Assembly (NCBI RefSeq): GCF_000225505.1
Contig: NZ_BACI01000033.1
Location: 62,001-126,000 of the forward strand
DNA from: Gordonia alkanivorans NBRC 16433
GTDB lineage: Bacteria > Actinomycetota > Actinomycetes > Mycobacteriales > Mycobacteriaceae
Reading direction: 5' to 3'
Length of the DNA stretch: 64,000 nt
Made by a program: the position numbers and the translations under genes. Under the pieces are notes generated by a model. The model did no database searches. It saw only the letters and a program-made list of their open reading frames with translations, and was not told where the DNA came from. Numbering within the stretch: the first letter of the stretch is position 1; every line of letters starts with the position of its first letter. This document shows positions 8,980 to 17,317 of this stretch, in pieces.

Positions 8980-9050
8980 GACCGGCGAACCTCGGTCCCG
9001 ACCTGTAGACGTCGATCGAAGTCTGCACGTCGAAACGAGGTTCATCAGAC
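8980..9050. repeat. Palindromic intergenic repeat, copy 3
   Basis: The third copy (71 bases) begins GACCGGCGAACCTCGG, shares the core GTCGATCGAAGTCTGCACGT, and has a degenerate right arm (CGAGGTTCATCAGAC). It lies just after the DUF4352 gene and before the terminator hairpin. Confidence 0.8.
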
Positions 9051-9089
9051 GAAGCGAGCCCGGGACGACCGTCGTCCCGGGCTCGCTTC
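9051..9089. terminator. Bidirectional hairpin terminator
   Basis: Two 19-base arms are perfect inverted complements (9051-9069 and 9071-9089, starting GAAGCGAGCCCGGGACGAC). They lie between the convergent DUF4352 gene and greA. There is no long T tract, as is usual in actinobacteria. Confidence 0.8.
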
Positions 9090-9099
9090 GTGGTCTGGA

Positions 9100-9594
9100 T
9101 CAGCCGTGGTACGGCTCCGCACTGACGAGGGTCACCTTGACGGTCGCGCCGCTGGGGACGGAGTACTCGCGGGTCTCGCCGACCTTGGCGTCGATGAGGG
9201 CCGAACCCAGGGGCGAGCTGGGTGAGTAGGTCTCGAGCTTGCCGCCCGAGGCGCCTTCTTCGCGGGTCGCGATGAGGAAGGTCTCGGTGTCCTTCTCGTC
9301 GCCGTCGTAGTAGACGGTGACGACGGAACCGGGAAGTGCGACGCCGGACTGGGTCGGGGCCTCGCCGACCTTCGCGTTGTTCAGCAGTTCCTGCAGCTGG
9401 CGAATGCGCGCTTCCTGCTGGCCCTGCTCTTCGCGGGCGGCGTGGTAGCCACCGTTCTCCTTGAGGTCGCCCTCTTCGCGTCGCTCATTGATCTCGGCAG
9501 CAATGACCGGACGATTGGCGATCAATGAGTCGAGTTCGCTCTTGAGGCGATCGTGCGACTCTTGGGTCAACCAGGTCACCTGGGTGTCGGTCAT
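9100..9594 (-). CDS. greA: Transcription elongation factor GreA
   Basis: GreA rescues backtracked RNA polymerase by stimulating transcript cleavage in the secondary channel. The 164-residue protein has an N-terminal coiled-coil hairpin whose tip carries the acidic pair D43 and E46 in GDLKENGGY, and a C-terminal FKBP-like domain ending [11 protein letters not shown]. It starts at ATG 9594 with GAAGGAG six bases upstream. It is followed by the shared terminator. In mycobacteria greA also sits beside a DUF4307 gene and mca; here the transporter gene lies between. Confidence 0.96.
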   Translation of the reverse strand: MTDTQVTWLTQESHDRLKSELDSLIANRPVIAAEINERREEGDLKENGGYHAAREEQGQQEARIRQLQELLNNAKVGEAPTQSGVALPGSVVTVYYDGDEKDTETFLIATREEGASGGKLETYSPSSPLGSALIDAKVGETREYSVPSGATVKVTLVSAEPYHG

Positions 9595-9723
9595 CGGTCA
9601 CTCCTTCGTGTTGTCCGCGCCGCGATGCGACTCTTTCACCGCGCGGCATATGGACTGCTATAAATGCAGCAACACGACCCCTCGCGGAGCCGTGTATCCG
9701 ATCATCGTACCAGCCGATGAGAC

Positions 9724-10500
9724 CTATGGCACATCCGTTGTTCCAGCCGTTGCCGCGTCGAGTGCTTCCTGATAGGTGGGTTCGGCTCGTTTCAACCATC
9801 CCACAACGAAATACGTCACCGGCATGATGACGATCTCCACCAGGGTCTTCCAGACAAATCCGACAATCGTGTAGTTGACGAAATCTCCCCAGGTGGAGAT
9901 ACCGAGGGCGGTTGCCGCGATCGAACAGAAGACGAGGGTGTCCGCGAATTCGCCGACGATGGTCGATCCCAGAAGGCGTGCCCAGAGATGGCGCTCACCG
10001 GCGCGCTCTTTCATTTTGACCAACACGAATGAATTCAGGAATTCGCCCACCACATATCCGGCAAGTCCGGCGAGCAGGAATTGCGGAACGACGCCGGCGA
10101 CGGTTGCGAAAGCCTCCTGGCCTTCGTAGAAATCGGCGGCGGGTAGATGAATGGTCAGCCAGAAGCACAGCGAGGCCAGGATGAGCACGGCGAAGCCCGC
10201 CAGGATCGTGCGGCGCATCGCGCGGAAGCCGTACACCTCGCTGATCACATCGCCCAGGACATAGGCGAGCGGGAACAGGAAGAAGGCACCGTCGGTGACC
10301 AGGCCCTGCATGTGTATGGGCCCCAGGTCGAGGTTGAGCCAGTCGTCGAACAGCACGACACCCTTGGTGCCGGTGACGTTGCTGATCAGCATCACACCGA
10401 CGAACAGTGCGACGAGGAGCGGGAAATGGCGGCTGCCGATGGAGGCGAACGCGGCGCGGGGTGCGGCGGCGTCGCCCGGTGCGGTCTGCCGCGTGCTCAC
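9724..10500 (-). CDS. yhhQ: Queuosine precursor transporter (YhhQ/VUT family)
   Basis: The 258-residue integral membrane protein has about six hydrophobic helices and the family signatures ISNVTGTKGV, DVISEVYGFR and GEFADTLVF. YhhQ/COG1738 proteins import queuosine precursors such as preQ0 or preQ1 for tRNA modification. It starts with GTG at 10500, overlapping the DUF4307 stop by four bases (GTGA), so the two genes are translationally coupled. No preQ1 aptamer is possible in such an overlap. The substrate is inferred from the family only. Confidence 0.88.
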   Translation of the reverse strand: MSTRQTAPGDAAAPRAAFASIGSRHFPLLVALFVGVMLISNVTGTKGVVLFDDWLNLDLGPIHMQGLVTDGAFFLFPLAYVLGDVISEVYGFRAMRRTILAGFAVLILASLCFWLTIHLPAADFYEGQEAFATVAGVVPQFLLAGLAGYVVGEFLNSFVLVKMKERAGERHLWARLLGSTIVGEFADTLVFCSIAATALGISTWGDFVNYTIVGFVWKTLVEIVIMPVTYFVVGWLKRAEPTYQEALDAATAGTTDVP

Positions 10501-10955
10501 GACTCGGGCTGGAGGTAGGCGGGCACGTCGACGGTGCAGCCGAAGACCTCACCGATGACCGGAGGCTTGGAGGTGGTGACCTCGGTGCGGACGCCGATCC
10601 GTTCGACGGAGCCGGCCGGGATCAGGATCTCGCGACGACCGGTCTCGCTGCCGTCCTTCGATCGTCCGCGCACCACACAGGCCGCGGGCTTGCCCGGGTC
10701 GGAGCGGTCGACGGTGAACTGCACGGCGACGGTGTTGTCGTCGAGGATCTCGTAACCGGTCGCCTCGCCGGAGACATCGGCGGTGCCGAACTTGCTGTAA
10801 CCGATCGCCGCCAGCGTGACGCCGGCCACGACTACGAGTATCGACAGGGCGCGAAACCAGCGCCGACGGGTCTGTGCGGACGCGGAATCCTCCGGGTAGG
10901 TCGCGCGCGGGCCGCTGCGAGGGCGCTCCGCGGCGCCCCCATCCGAACTGTTCAC
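10497..10955 (-). CDS. DUF4307 membrane protein (Rv1081c-like)
   Basis: The 152-residue protein has a charged Ser/Pro-rich N-terminal tail, one membrane helix (about residues 36-53, ALSILVVVAGVTLAAIGY) and an extracytoplasmic beta-rich domain with one conserved C-terminal cysteine (FGCTVDVPAYLQP). DUF4307 has no known function but is widely conserved beside greA and mca in mycobacteria. It is divergent from mca, with 48 bases between the starts, and couples to the downstream transporter by a GTGA overlap. Confidence 0.85.
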   Translation of the reverse strand: MNSSDGGAAERPRSGPRATYPEDSASAQTRRRWFRALSILVVVAGVTLAAIGYSKFGTADVSGEATGYEILDDNTVAVQFTVDRSDPGKPAACVVRGRSKDGSETGRREILIPAGSVERIGVRTEVTTSKPPVIGEVFGCTVDVPAYLQPES

Positions 10956-11003
10956 GCGTCAATACCTACCATGGGAGCAGTAGCGATCCGAAGGTGAGGA
11001 ACT

Positions 11004-11900
11004 GTGACCGAATCCCACGCCGACGACCCGCAGCCGGGTGTGTTCCGTCTGATGGCGGTCCACGCGCACCCCGACGATGAGTCGAGCAAGGGTGCGGCCA
11101 CGACCGCCAAGTATGCGGCCGAAGGCAACGAGGTGCTCGTCGTCACCCTGACAGGTGGCGAGCGCGGCGACATCCTGAACCCGGCGATGGACCGTCCCGG
11201 CATCAAAGAACGTATGACCGAGGTCCGCCGCGAGGAGATGGCCCGGGCCGCCGAGGCTCTCGGCGTGAAGCAGACCTGGCTTGGCTTCGTCGACTCCGGA
11301 CTCCCCGAAGGGGACCCGCTGCCGCCGCTGCCGGAGGGCTCGTTCGCGACAGTCCCGCTGGAGGAGGCCACCGAGTCCCTCGTCCGACTGGTCCGTGAGT
11401 TCCGCCCGCACGTGATGATCACCTACGACGAGCACGGCGGATACCCGCATCCGGATCACATCCGGTGCCACGAGGTGTCGGTCGCGGCCTACGACCAGTC
11501 CGGCGACCCCGACGCGTTCCCGGGAACCGGTGAGCCGTGGATGGTGTCGAAGCTCTACTACACACACGGTTTCATCCGCGACCGGATGGTGCTCTTCTCC
11601 GACGAGTTCGAGTGCCACGGCCAGGAGAGCCCGTTCACCGAGTGGCTCAGCAAGTGGGACCCGAGCCGAGGTGACCTGATGGGTCGGGTGACCACCCAGA
11701 TCGAGTGCGCCAAGTACTTCCCACAGCGTGACGACGCACTGCGCGCGCATGCGACGCAGATCGATCCCAACGGCATGTTCTTCGCCGTACCGTTGGAATG
11801 GCAGCAGCGACTGTGGCCGACCGAGGAGTTCGAGCTGGCCAAGACCCGCGTGAAGACCGCCCTCCCCGAAACCGATCTGTTCACCGGAATCGAGACGTGA
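11004..11900 (+). CDS. mca: Mycothiol S-conjugate amidase
   Basis: Mca hydrolyses mycothiol S-conjugates to a mercapturic acid and GlcN-Ins, a detoxification step unique to mycothiol-producing actinobacteria. The 298-residue protein is a zinc-dependent LmbE/PIG-L enzyme with AHPDDE at residues 21-26 and PHPDH at 148-152 as metal and catalytic motifs. The C-terminal tail is typical of Mca rather than the biosynthetic deacetylase MshB. It starts with GTG 11004 after AGGTGAGGA. Its stop overlaps the start of the next gene (TGATG). Confidence 0.95.
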   Translation: MTESHADDPQPGVFRLMAVHAHPDDESSKGAATTAKYAAEGNEVLVVTLTGGERGDILNPAMDRPGIKERMTEVRREEMARAAEALGVKQTWLGFVDSGLPEGDPLPPLPEGSFATVPLEEATESLVRLVREFRPHVMITYDEHGGYPHPDHIRCHEVSVAAYDQSGDPDAFPGTGEPWMVSKLYYTHGFIRDRMVLFSDEFECHGQESPFTEWLSKWDPSRGDLMGRVTTQIECAKYFPQRDDALRAHATQIDPNGMFFAVPLEWQQRLWPTEEFELAKTRVKTALPETDLFTGIET

Positions 11901-12220
11901 TGAACATCGACATCGTCAACACCGTGATGGTCGTCGCGGCCGAGGAGCCGCAGGGACCGGAATTCGGCAAGTCGTCCCCGCTCGGGCTCCTGGTGATCCT
12001 GTTGCTGCTGGTCGGGACCGCGTTCCTGATCTGGTCGATGAGTCGTCAGCTCAAGAAACTGCCGGAGTCCTTCGACACCGAGCACCCCGAGGCGGATCAG
12101 GCCTTCGACGAGGGCACCGACCCATCGGGGCCGATCGCTGCCACCGACGACGCTGCACCCGGAAGCCAGGACGCGACGAGCACGACCGGGACCGATGAGC
12201 GACGCCCGGCGGACACCTGA
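11900..12220 (+). CDS. Small membrane protein (Rv1083-like)
   Basis: The 106-residue protein has one transmembrane helix (about residues 27-45, LGLLVILLLLVGTAFLIWSM) followed by SRQLKKLP and an acidic Asp/Glu/Thr-rich C-terminal tail. It begins at ATG 11900 inside the mca stop codon and overlaps the next gene by 26 bases, so the three genes form a coupled operon. The position matches Rv1083 downstream of mca in M. tuberculosis. Function unknown. Confidence 0.82.
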   Translation: MNIDIVNTVMVVAAEEPQGPEFGKSSPLGLLVILLLLVGTAFLIWSMSRQLKKLPESFDTEHPEADQAFDEGTDPSGPIAATDDAAPGSQDATSTTGTDERRPADT

Positions 12221-14222
12221 CGGTTCGTCGAACATGCTGGGCTCGGCGACGAGCCCATATCTCCGGCAGCACGCCGACAATCCGGTCCACTGGCAGGAGT
12301 GGTCCGACGCCGCGTTGAACCTGGCACGCGAACGCGACGTGCCAGTGCTGCTGTCGGTCGGCTACGCGGCCTGTCACTGGTGTCACGTGATGGCGCACGA
12401 GTCCTTCGAGGACGACGCGACCGCGGCCCAGATGAACCGCGACTTCGTCTGCATCAAGGTCGATCGGGAGGAACGTCCCGACATCGACGCCATCTACATG
12501 AGCGCCACCGTCGCGATGACCGGGCAGGGTGGTTGGCCCATGACCTGCTTCCTCACCCCGGACGGCGACCCGTTCTACACCGGCACCTACTACCCGCCGC
12601 GGCCGCGCGGGCAGATCCCCTCCTTCCGTCAGGTGCTGACCGCGGTCACCGAGGCGTGGACGCAGCGTCGCGCCGACCTCGACGACACCGCCGCGAAGGT
12701 GCGCGAGCACATCGTGGTGAACACCTCCCCGTTGCCGGCGGGCACCGTCGCCGTCGACGACCGACTGCTCGCGCACGGCGTCCGCACCGTGCTCGACGAC
12801 GAGGATCGTGAATTCGGCGGATTCGGCGGCGCACCCAAATTCCCGCCCTCGGCGCTCCTCGAAGCGCTGATCCGGCACACCGAACGCACCGGCGACACCG
12901 CTGCGATCGAGACCGCCGCCCGAACCATGGACGCGATGGGCCGGGGCGGCATCTACGACCAGCTCGCCGGTGGTTTCGCCCGGTACTCGGTCGACGCCGG
13001 CTGGGTGGTACCCCACTTCGAGAAGATGCTCTACGACAACGCGCAACTGCTGCGGGCCTACGCACATCTGGCACGGCGGACCGGAGATCCGTTGGCACGC
13101 CGCGTCGTCGAGGAGACGGTCACGTTCCTCCGGCGGGACCTGCGGGTGCCGGGCGGATTCGCCTCGTCTCTCGACGCCGATGCCGACGGCGTGGAGGGGT
13201 CCACCTACGTGTGGACGCCGGACGAACTCGCCGAGGTCCTCGGACCGGAGACCGGACGCTGGGCCGCCGAGCTGTTCGTCGTGACCGAGCGGGGCACCTT
13301 CGAACACGGTCGCTCGACGCTGCAGCTCCCGACCGACCCGGACGACCGCGAGCGCTTCGCTGCCGTGTGTGCCGCGCTCCTCGAGGCGCGGGGTAGGCGT
13401 GTCCAGCCCACCCGCGACGACAAGGTCGTCACCGCGTGGAATGCCATGACGAGCACCGCACTCGCCGAGGCCGGTGCCGGGCTGGGTGACACCGGCTACG
13501 TCGACGAGGGAGTTCGTTGCGCCGACGAGTTGCTGAGCAACCACCTGGTCGGTGGGCGGCTCCGTCGTTCCTCGCTCGGCGGACACGTGGGCGAGACCGA
13601 CGGCGGGCTCGACGACCACGCGACGCTGAGCACGGCTCTGCTGACGCTGTTCCAGGTCACCGGTGAAACCCGGTTTTTGGGAGCGGGAGCGGGAGTGCTC
13701 GACACCGCGATCGAACTGTTCGCGGATCAGGAGGCGCCCGGCGCCTGGTTCGACGCCACCGGTGAAGGGCTCATCGCCCGGCCCCGTGATCCGATCGACG
13801 GTGCCACCCCGGCGGGGGCGTCGCTCATGGCCGAGGCGCTGCTCACCGCATCCATGCTCGCCGACCCGGCCAAGGCGGTCGGTTATGCAGAACTGCTGGA
13901 GCACAGTCTGTCCCGCGCATCGGTGATCGTCGCCAAGCTGCCGCGATCGGCCGGGCACTGGATGTCGGTGATGTCGGCGCGGGTCGCCGGGCCGGTGCAG
14001 ATAGCCGTGGCAGAAGGGTCGGCGTCGAACCATGCGCTGACCCGGGCGGCGTGGTCGCACGTCCCCGGCGGAGCGGTCGTCGTTGCCGGCGAACAGGATT
14101 CACACCCGCTGCTCGTCGCGCGGGGCCCGATCGACGGACGCGACGCCGCCTACGTGTGCCGGGGAACGGTCTGCGGGCTGCCGGTCACGGACGAGGAATC
14201 GCTCGTCGCGCAGCTGGGGTGA
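12195..14222 (+). CDS. YyaL/DUF255 thioredoxin-domain protein (Rv1084-like)
   Basis: The 675-residue protein belongs to the YyaL/SPATA20 family. It has an N-terminal thioredoxin-like DUF255 domain with a CHWC active-site-like motif at residues 60-63, followed by HVMAHESFED and GGWPMTCFLTPDG. A long alpha/alpha toroid with GGIYDQLAGGFARYSVD and WVVPHFEKMLYDNAQL resembles sugar epimerases and glycosidases. The biochemical role is unresolved; redox function is inferred from the CxxC. The start codon at 12195 lies within the preceding gene. It ends the mca operon. Confidence 0.9.
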   Translation: MSDARRTPDGSSNMLGSATSPYLRQHADNPVHWQEWSDAALNLARERDVPVLLSVGYAACHWCHVMAHESFEDDATAAQMNRDFVCIKVDREERPDIDAIYMSATVAMTGQGGWPMTCFLTPDGDPFYTGTYYPPRPRGQIPSFRQVLTAVTEAWTQRRADLDDTAAKVREHIVVNTSPLPAGTVAVDDRLLAHGVRTVLDDEDREFGGFGGAPKFPPSALLEALIRHTERTGDTAAIETAARTMDAMGRGGIYDQLAGGFARYSVDAGWVVPHFEKMLYDNAQLLRAYAHLARRTGDPLARRVVEETVTFLRRDLRVPGGFASSLDADADGVEGSTYVWTPDELAEVLGPETGRWAAELFVVTERGTFEHGRSTLQLPTDPDDRERFAAVCAALLEARGRRVQPTRDDKVVTAWNAMTSTALAEAGAGLGDTGYVDEGVRCADELLSNHLVGGRLRRSSLGGHVGETDGGLDDHATLSTALLTLFQVTGETRFLGAGAGVLDTAIELFADQEAPGAWFDATGEGLIARPRDPIDGATPAGASLMAEALLTASMLADPAKAVGYAELLEHSLSRASVIVAKLPRSAGHWMSVMSARVAGPVQIAVAEGSASNHALTRAAWSHVPGGAVVVAGEQDSHPLLVARGPIDGRDAAYVCRGTVCGLPVTDEESLVAQLG

Positions 14223-14267
14223 GGCCGGCAGACCACGCAGGTGTCGGATCCGTCCGGACGGGTATTG

Positions 14268-14774
14268 ATGAGTATGCGCATCTCCACTCTGATCGGGACC
14301 TCGCTCGCCACCGCCGCAGCCGGTGCCATCGGCAGCGTGGTGACCAAACCCGCTGTCGAGACCTGGTATCCGCGGCTGAAGAAGCCGTCGTTCGTGCCGC
14401 CGACCTGGGTGTTCCCGGTGGCCTGGACCGCCCTCTATGCCGACATCGCGGTCACCTCCGCCACCGCGATCGACGGTTTGGGCGAGTCGCCGGCCCGAGA
14501 AGAGAAGCAGGCGTACCTCGCCGCGCTCGGTGCCAATCTCGCTCTCAACGGGGCGTGGAGCTGGATCTACTTCGGCAGAGGGGCGCTGGGTACCGCGTCG
14601 GTGGCCGCCGCGGCCCTCACGGTCAGCAGCGCCGACCTGGCCCGGCGTACCGCGGCCGTGAATCCGCCGGCCGGGGCCGCGCTCGCCGCCTACCCGGCGT
14701 GGTGCGCCTTCGCCACGGTCCTGTCGACGTCGACCTGGTGGCTCAACCGCGACCGTGAGCGCGTATCACACTGA
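14268..14774 (+). CDS. tspO: TspO/MBR family tryptophan-rich sensory protein
   Basis: The five-helix membrane protein (about 168 residues) carries the family signature WYPRLKKPSFVPPTWVFPVA near its N-terminus and the following WTALY. Bacterial TspO binds porphyrins and may mediate their export or oxidative breakdown. Three starts are possible (GTG 14241, ATG 14268, ATG 14274); ATG 14268 begins just before the first helix. Its end overlaps the convergent rocD gene by nine bases. Confidence 0.88.
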   Translation: MSMRISTLIGTSLATAAAGAIGSVVTKPAVETWYPRLKKPSFVPPTWVFPVAWTALYADIAVTSATAIDGLGESPAREEKQAYLAALGANLALNGAWSWIYFGRGALGTASVAAAALTVSSADLARRTAAVNPPAGAALAAYPAWCAFATVLSTSTWWLNRDRERVSH

Positions 14775-16013
14775 CCGGGATCGCAGCTCGTCCAGCGATT
14801 CGGCGAATCGTTCGATCGCCCAGTCGATCTCCTGAACGGTGATGACGAGGGGAGGCGCGAGCCGAAGCGTCGATCCATGGGTGTCCTTGGCCAGGACGCC
14901 GTGCTCGGCGAGGCGGAGGCAGAAGTCCTTGCCGGTGCCGAGCACCGGATCGAGATCGATACCAGCCCAGAGTCCCAGACCGCGGGTCGCGACGATGCCG
15001 CGGCCGACGAACTCCCTCAGCCGCGTGTGTAAGTGGTCGCCGAGGTCGGTGGCGCGTTCCTGCCAGGTGCCGTCGGCGAGCATGTCGACGACGGTGTGGC
15101 CGATCGCCGCGGCGAGGGGGTTCCCGCCGAAGGTCGAGCCGTGCTGTCCGGGGTGGAGGACGCCGAGGACATCGCGGTTCGCCACCACCGCGCTGACCGG
15201 TACGATCCCGCCACCGAGCGCCTTGCCGAGCAGGTAGACATCGGGTACGACGCCCCAGTGTTCGACGGCGAAGGTACGTCCCGTGCGACCCAGGCCCGAT
15301 TGGATCTCGTCGGCGATCAGCAGGACGTCGTTGTCGGTACACAGAGCACGTACCCGCGGGAGGTAGTCATCGGGCGGGACGATGATCCCGGCCTCGCCCT
15401 GGATGGGTTCGAGCAGGATGCCGACGGTCGTCTCGTCGATCGCGGCAGCGATCGCCTCGACGTCGCCGTACGGGACACGGACGAAACCCGGTGTGTACGG
15501 ACCGAATCCGGCGCGAGCATCAGGGTCGTCGCTGAACGAGATGATCGTCGTGGTGCGGCCGTGGAAATTACCGCCGGCGACGACGATCGTCGCGCGGCCG
15601 TCGGGGACGCCCTTGACGTCGTAACCCCACTTTCGGGCGACCTTGATCGCAGACTCGACGGCCTCGGCGCCGGTGTTCATCGGCAGCACCATCTCCTTGC
15701 CGCACAGTTCCGCGAGTGCGGCGCAGAACGGTTCGAGACGATCCGAACGGAACGCACGACTGGTGAGGGTGACCCGTTCGATCTGTTCGAGTGCCGCGGC
15801 GACGATCCGCGGATGGCGATGTCCGAAGTTGACCGCCGAGTACGCGCCCAGACAGTCGAGGTGGCGCTTGCCGTCGACGTCGGTGATCCACACACCCTCG
15901 GCGGTCGCAGCGGTGACCGGGATCGGGGAGTAGTTGTGTGCCACATGCGGTTCGGCGTCGGTCGTGGAACCTGCAGAAGATGTCACACCGTGGGGGATGA
16001 GCGTGTCGGACAT
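14766..16013 (-). CDS. rocD: Ornithine aminotransferase
   Basis: RocD transfers the delta-amino group of ornithine to 2-oxoglutarate, giving glutamate semialdehyde. The 415-residue class III aminotransferase has the PLP lysine K264 in LLGKALGGG, GxxxGGNFHGRT near 147-154, and EPIQGEAGI at 202-210. The long open frame extends upstream to 16445, but ATG 16013 has AGGAGA seven bases before it and fits family length. It overlaps the end of the broken dimethylargininase gene by 31 bases, so the two were one arginine/methylarginine catabolic operon, like Rv2321c-Rv2323c. The divergent Lrp regulator is the likely controller. Confidence 0.93.
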   Translation of the reverse strand: MSDTLIPHGVTSSAGSTTDAEPHVAHNYSPIPVTAATAEGVWITDVDGKRHLDCLGAYSAVNFGHRHPRIVAAALEQIERVTLTSRAFRSDRLEPFCAALAELCGKEMVLPMNTGAEAVESAIKVARKWGYDVKGVPDGRATIVVAGGNFHGRTTTIISFSDDPDARAGFGPYTPGFVRVPYGDVEAIAAAIDETTVGILLEPIQGEAGIIVPPDDYLPRVRALCTDNDVLLIADEIQSGLGRTGRTFAVEHWGVVPDVYLLGKALGGGIVPVSAVVANRDVLGVLHPGQHGSTFGGNPLAAAIGHTVVDMLADGTWQERATDLGDHLHTRLREFVGRGIVATRGLGLWAGIDLDPVLGTGKDFCLRLAEHGVLAKDTHGSTLRLAPPLVITVQEIDWAIERFAESLDELRSRSV

Positions 16014-16542
16014 GAGCGTATCTCCTGGAGTTCCAATGTGCAGCACTTGACCCTGCCGCCGCCCTTGAGCAACTCGGAGAGATCGACGGTCACCGGCCGG
16101 AACCCGGCCTCGCGCAGCTCTGCCTCGAGATGCGGTGCGCGATCGGTCATCACGACGTCGAGTCCGTCGGAGACCAGGTTGAGGCCGAGCACGGCCGCGT
16201 CGGCGTCGGTGGCGATGATGGCGTCGGGGAACAGCTCGTCGCGCAGTCGGCGTGAGCGTGCGGAGAATGCGGCGGGGTGGTAGGCGATCGTGCGGTCGTC
16301 GAGGACGCCCAGCGCGGTGTCGAGGTGGTAGAACCGCGGGTCGACAAGTTCGAGGGTTCGTACACCGATCGCAGGGTGTGCCATTGGGCGAGGGCCCGGT
16401 CGGTGTCCACCGGAACCGAGGTGTCCATCCAGGGATTGATCGCATAGGACACCGTGAAGTGCACGGGCGGGGTCATCGCGTAGGTCCTTGGCCGCGCCTG
16501 GCGTACCGGGGGCGCGGCGATACCCGGGCTCGTCAGCGTCAT
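15983..16542 (-). pseudogene. Dimethylargininase (DDAH-like), internal deletion and frameshift
   Basis: The N-terminal part, from ATG 16542 (MTLTSPG... then VSYAINPWMDTSVPVD and ALAQWHTLRSVY), is in one frame. The C-terminal part (ELVDPRFYHLDTAL, LNLVSDGLDVV, ELLKGGGRVKCCTLEL with the nucleophile cysteine region) is in another. They join near 16355-16360. Family members carry roughly 100 additional residues at this point, including the acidic EGEGD-type motif, so about 300 bases are lost as well as the frame. A deletion this large is not a typical sequencing error, so this looks like true decay of a citrulline-forming arginine or methylarginine hydrolase. Confidence 0.85.
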
Positions 16543-16639
16543 GAATCGAGCGTATCGTCGGCAATCTATGCAAACAATCGCCGTGGATTGCGTATGAGTG
16601 CAACAAAACGTCACAGCACTAGAGGGGAGTGGTCATCCA

Positions 16640-17086
16640 TTGCGTACGCTCGACGATCTGGATGAGAAGGTGATCGCCTGCCTCACCCGTGACGCCCGCG
16701 CGACCTATGCCCAGATCGGTGACGAGGTCGGGCTCTCCGCCCCCGCGGTCAAGCGTCGGGTCGACCGTCTACTCGACGACGGGGTGATCCGGGGATTCAC
16801 CGCCATCGTCGATCCGCACGCGATGCAGTGGACGACCGAGGCCTATGTGCAGGTGTACTGCCGCGGCAACATCTCGCCGGACGAGCTCAAGGCGTCGTGG
16901 GAACCGATCCCGGAGGTGGTCAGCGCGGCGACCATCTCGGGTCAGGCCGACGCCATCCTGCGGGTGCGGGCCCGCGACGTGCGCCACCTCGAGCAGGCAC
17001 TCGAACGCATCCGTGCCGCCGGTCCGGTGGACAAGTCCGAGTCGATCATCGTCCTCAGTGAACTGATAGACCGCGGTCACCCGTAG
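16640..17086 (+). CDS. Lrp/AsnC-family regulator
   Basis: The protein of about 149 residues has the AsnC-type helix-turn-helix (LDEKVIACLTRDARATYAQIGDEVGLSAPAVKRRVDRL, in segments) and a C-terminal RAM/ligand-binding domain. It is divergent from the dimethylargininase/rocD operon, the arrangement seen with the Rv2324 regulator in M. tuberculosis, so control by ornithine or arginine is a reasonable inference. The start is uncertain: TTG 16640 gives the usual length and AGGGGAG lies at 16622-16628, while 16598 would add 14 residues. Confidence 0.88.
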   Translation: MRTLDDLDEKVIACLTRDARATYAQIGDEVGLSAPAVKRRVDRLLDDGVIRGFTAIVDPHAMQWTTEAYVQVYCRGNISPDELKASWEPIPEVVSAATISGQADAILRVRARDVRHLEQALERIRAAGPVDKSESIIVLSELIDRGHP

Positions 17087-17098
17087 ACCGCGTTGTGT

Positions 17099-17104
17099 TA
17101 GTGT
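17099..17104 (+). promoter_or_regulatory. Candidate -10 box for the DAHP synthase leader
   Basis: A TAGTGT-like hexamer sits about 8 bases before the leader peptide GTG. That would give a leaderless or near-leaderless transcript beginning at the leader peptide. No convincing -35 box is visible. Confidence 0.35.
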
Positions 17105-17111
17105 TGTCGCC

Positions 17112-17180
17112 GTGATCAGCACCGTGCGCGCATATTGGCGCTTTATCGAGGCTCCGGGTGGGGCCACGATGAAGCGCTGA
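17112..17180 (+). CDS. Aromatic amino acid leader peptide (22 residues)
   Basis: This short frame starts with GTG at 17112 and stops at TGA 17178-17180. Codons 8-11 are TAT TGG CGC TTT, that is Tyr-Trp-Arg-Phe (17133-17144), placing all three aromatic amino acids in a 22-codon peptide just upstream of a DAHP synthase gene. Inverted segments surround the codons: 17123-17131 with 17187-17195 (CGTGCGCGC/GCGCGCACG), and 17150-17160 with 17199-17209 (GGCTCCGGGTG/CACCCGGAGCC). An intrinsic terminator follows. This is the layout of ribosome-mediated attenuation. Confidence 0.8.
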   Translation: MISTVRAYWRFIEAPGGATMKR

Positions 17181-17210
17181 CCAAGCGCGCGCACGTAACA
17201 CCCGGAGCCC

Positions 17211-17246
17211 GAGCAGCGACCCTACGGTCGCTGCTCTTGTCGTTTT
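17211..17246 (+). terminator. Attenuator terminator upstream of DAHP synthase
   Basis: A perfect 11-bp stem (GAGCAGCGACC / GGTCGCTGCTC) with loop CTAC is followed by TTGTCGTTTT, a T-rich tail unusual for this GC-rich genome. It lies between the leader peptide stop and the GTG of the DAHP synthase. Confidence 0.82.
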
Positions 17247-17317
17247 GAGCGGGGCTCCACCACTAGGCGTGCCCCGGTTGGACCACCGACAGGGCATGAC
17301 CTCGAAAGGCACACACC

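Noticed and set aside
10497..10520. preQ1 or queuosine riboswitch before the YhhQ transporter
   Set aside because: The transporter start overlaps the preceding gene, so there is no leader to hold an aptamer.
12051..14060. A 669-codon antisense frame over the YyaL-like gene
   Set aside because: Composition is low-complexity His/Arg/Gly-rich as expected from antisense GC-rich DNA, with no ribosome site or motif.
16014..16445. Long N-terminal extension of ornithine aminotransferase (559 residues)
   Set aside because: The extension is the out-of-frame reading of the broken dimethylargininase gene; ATG 16013 has a good ribosome site and fits family length.
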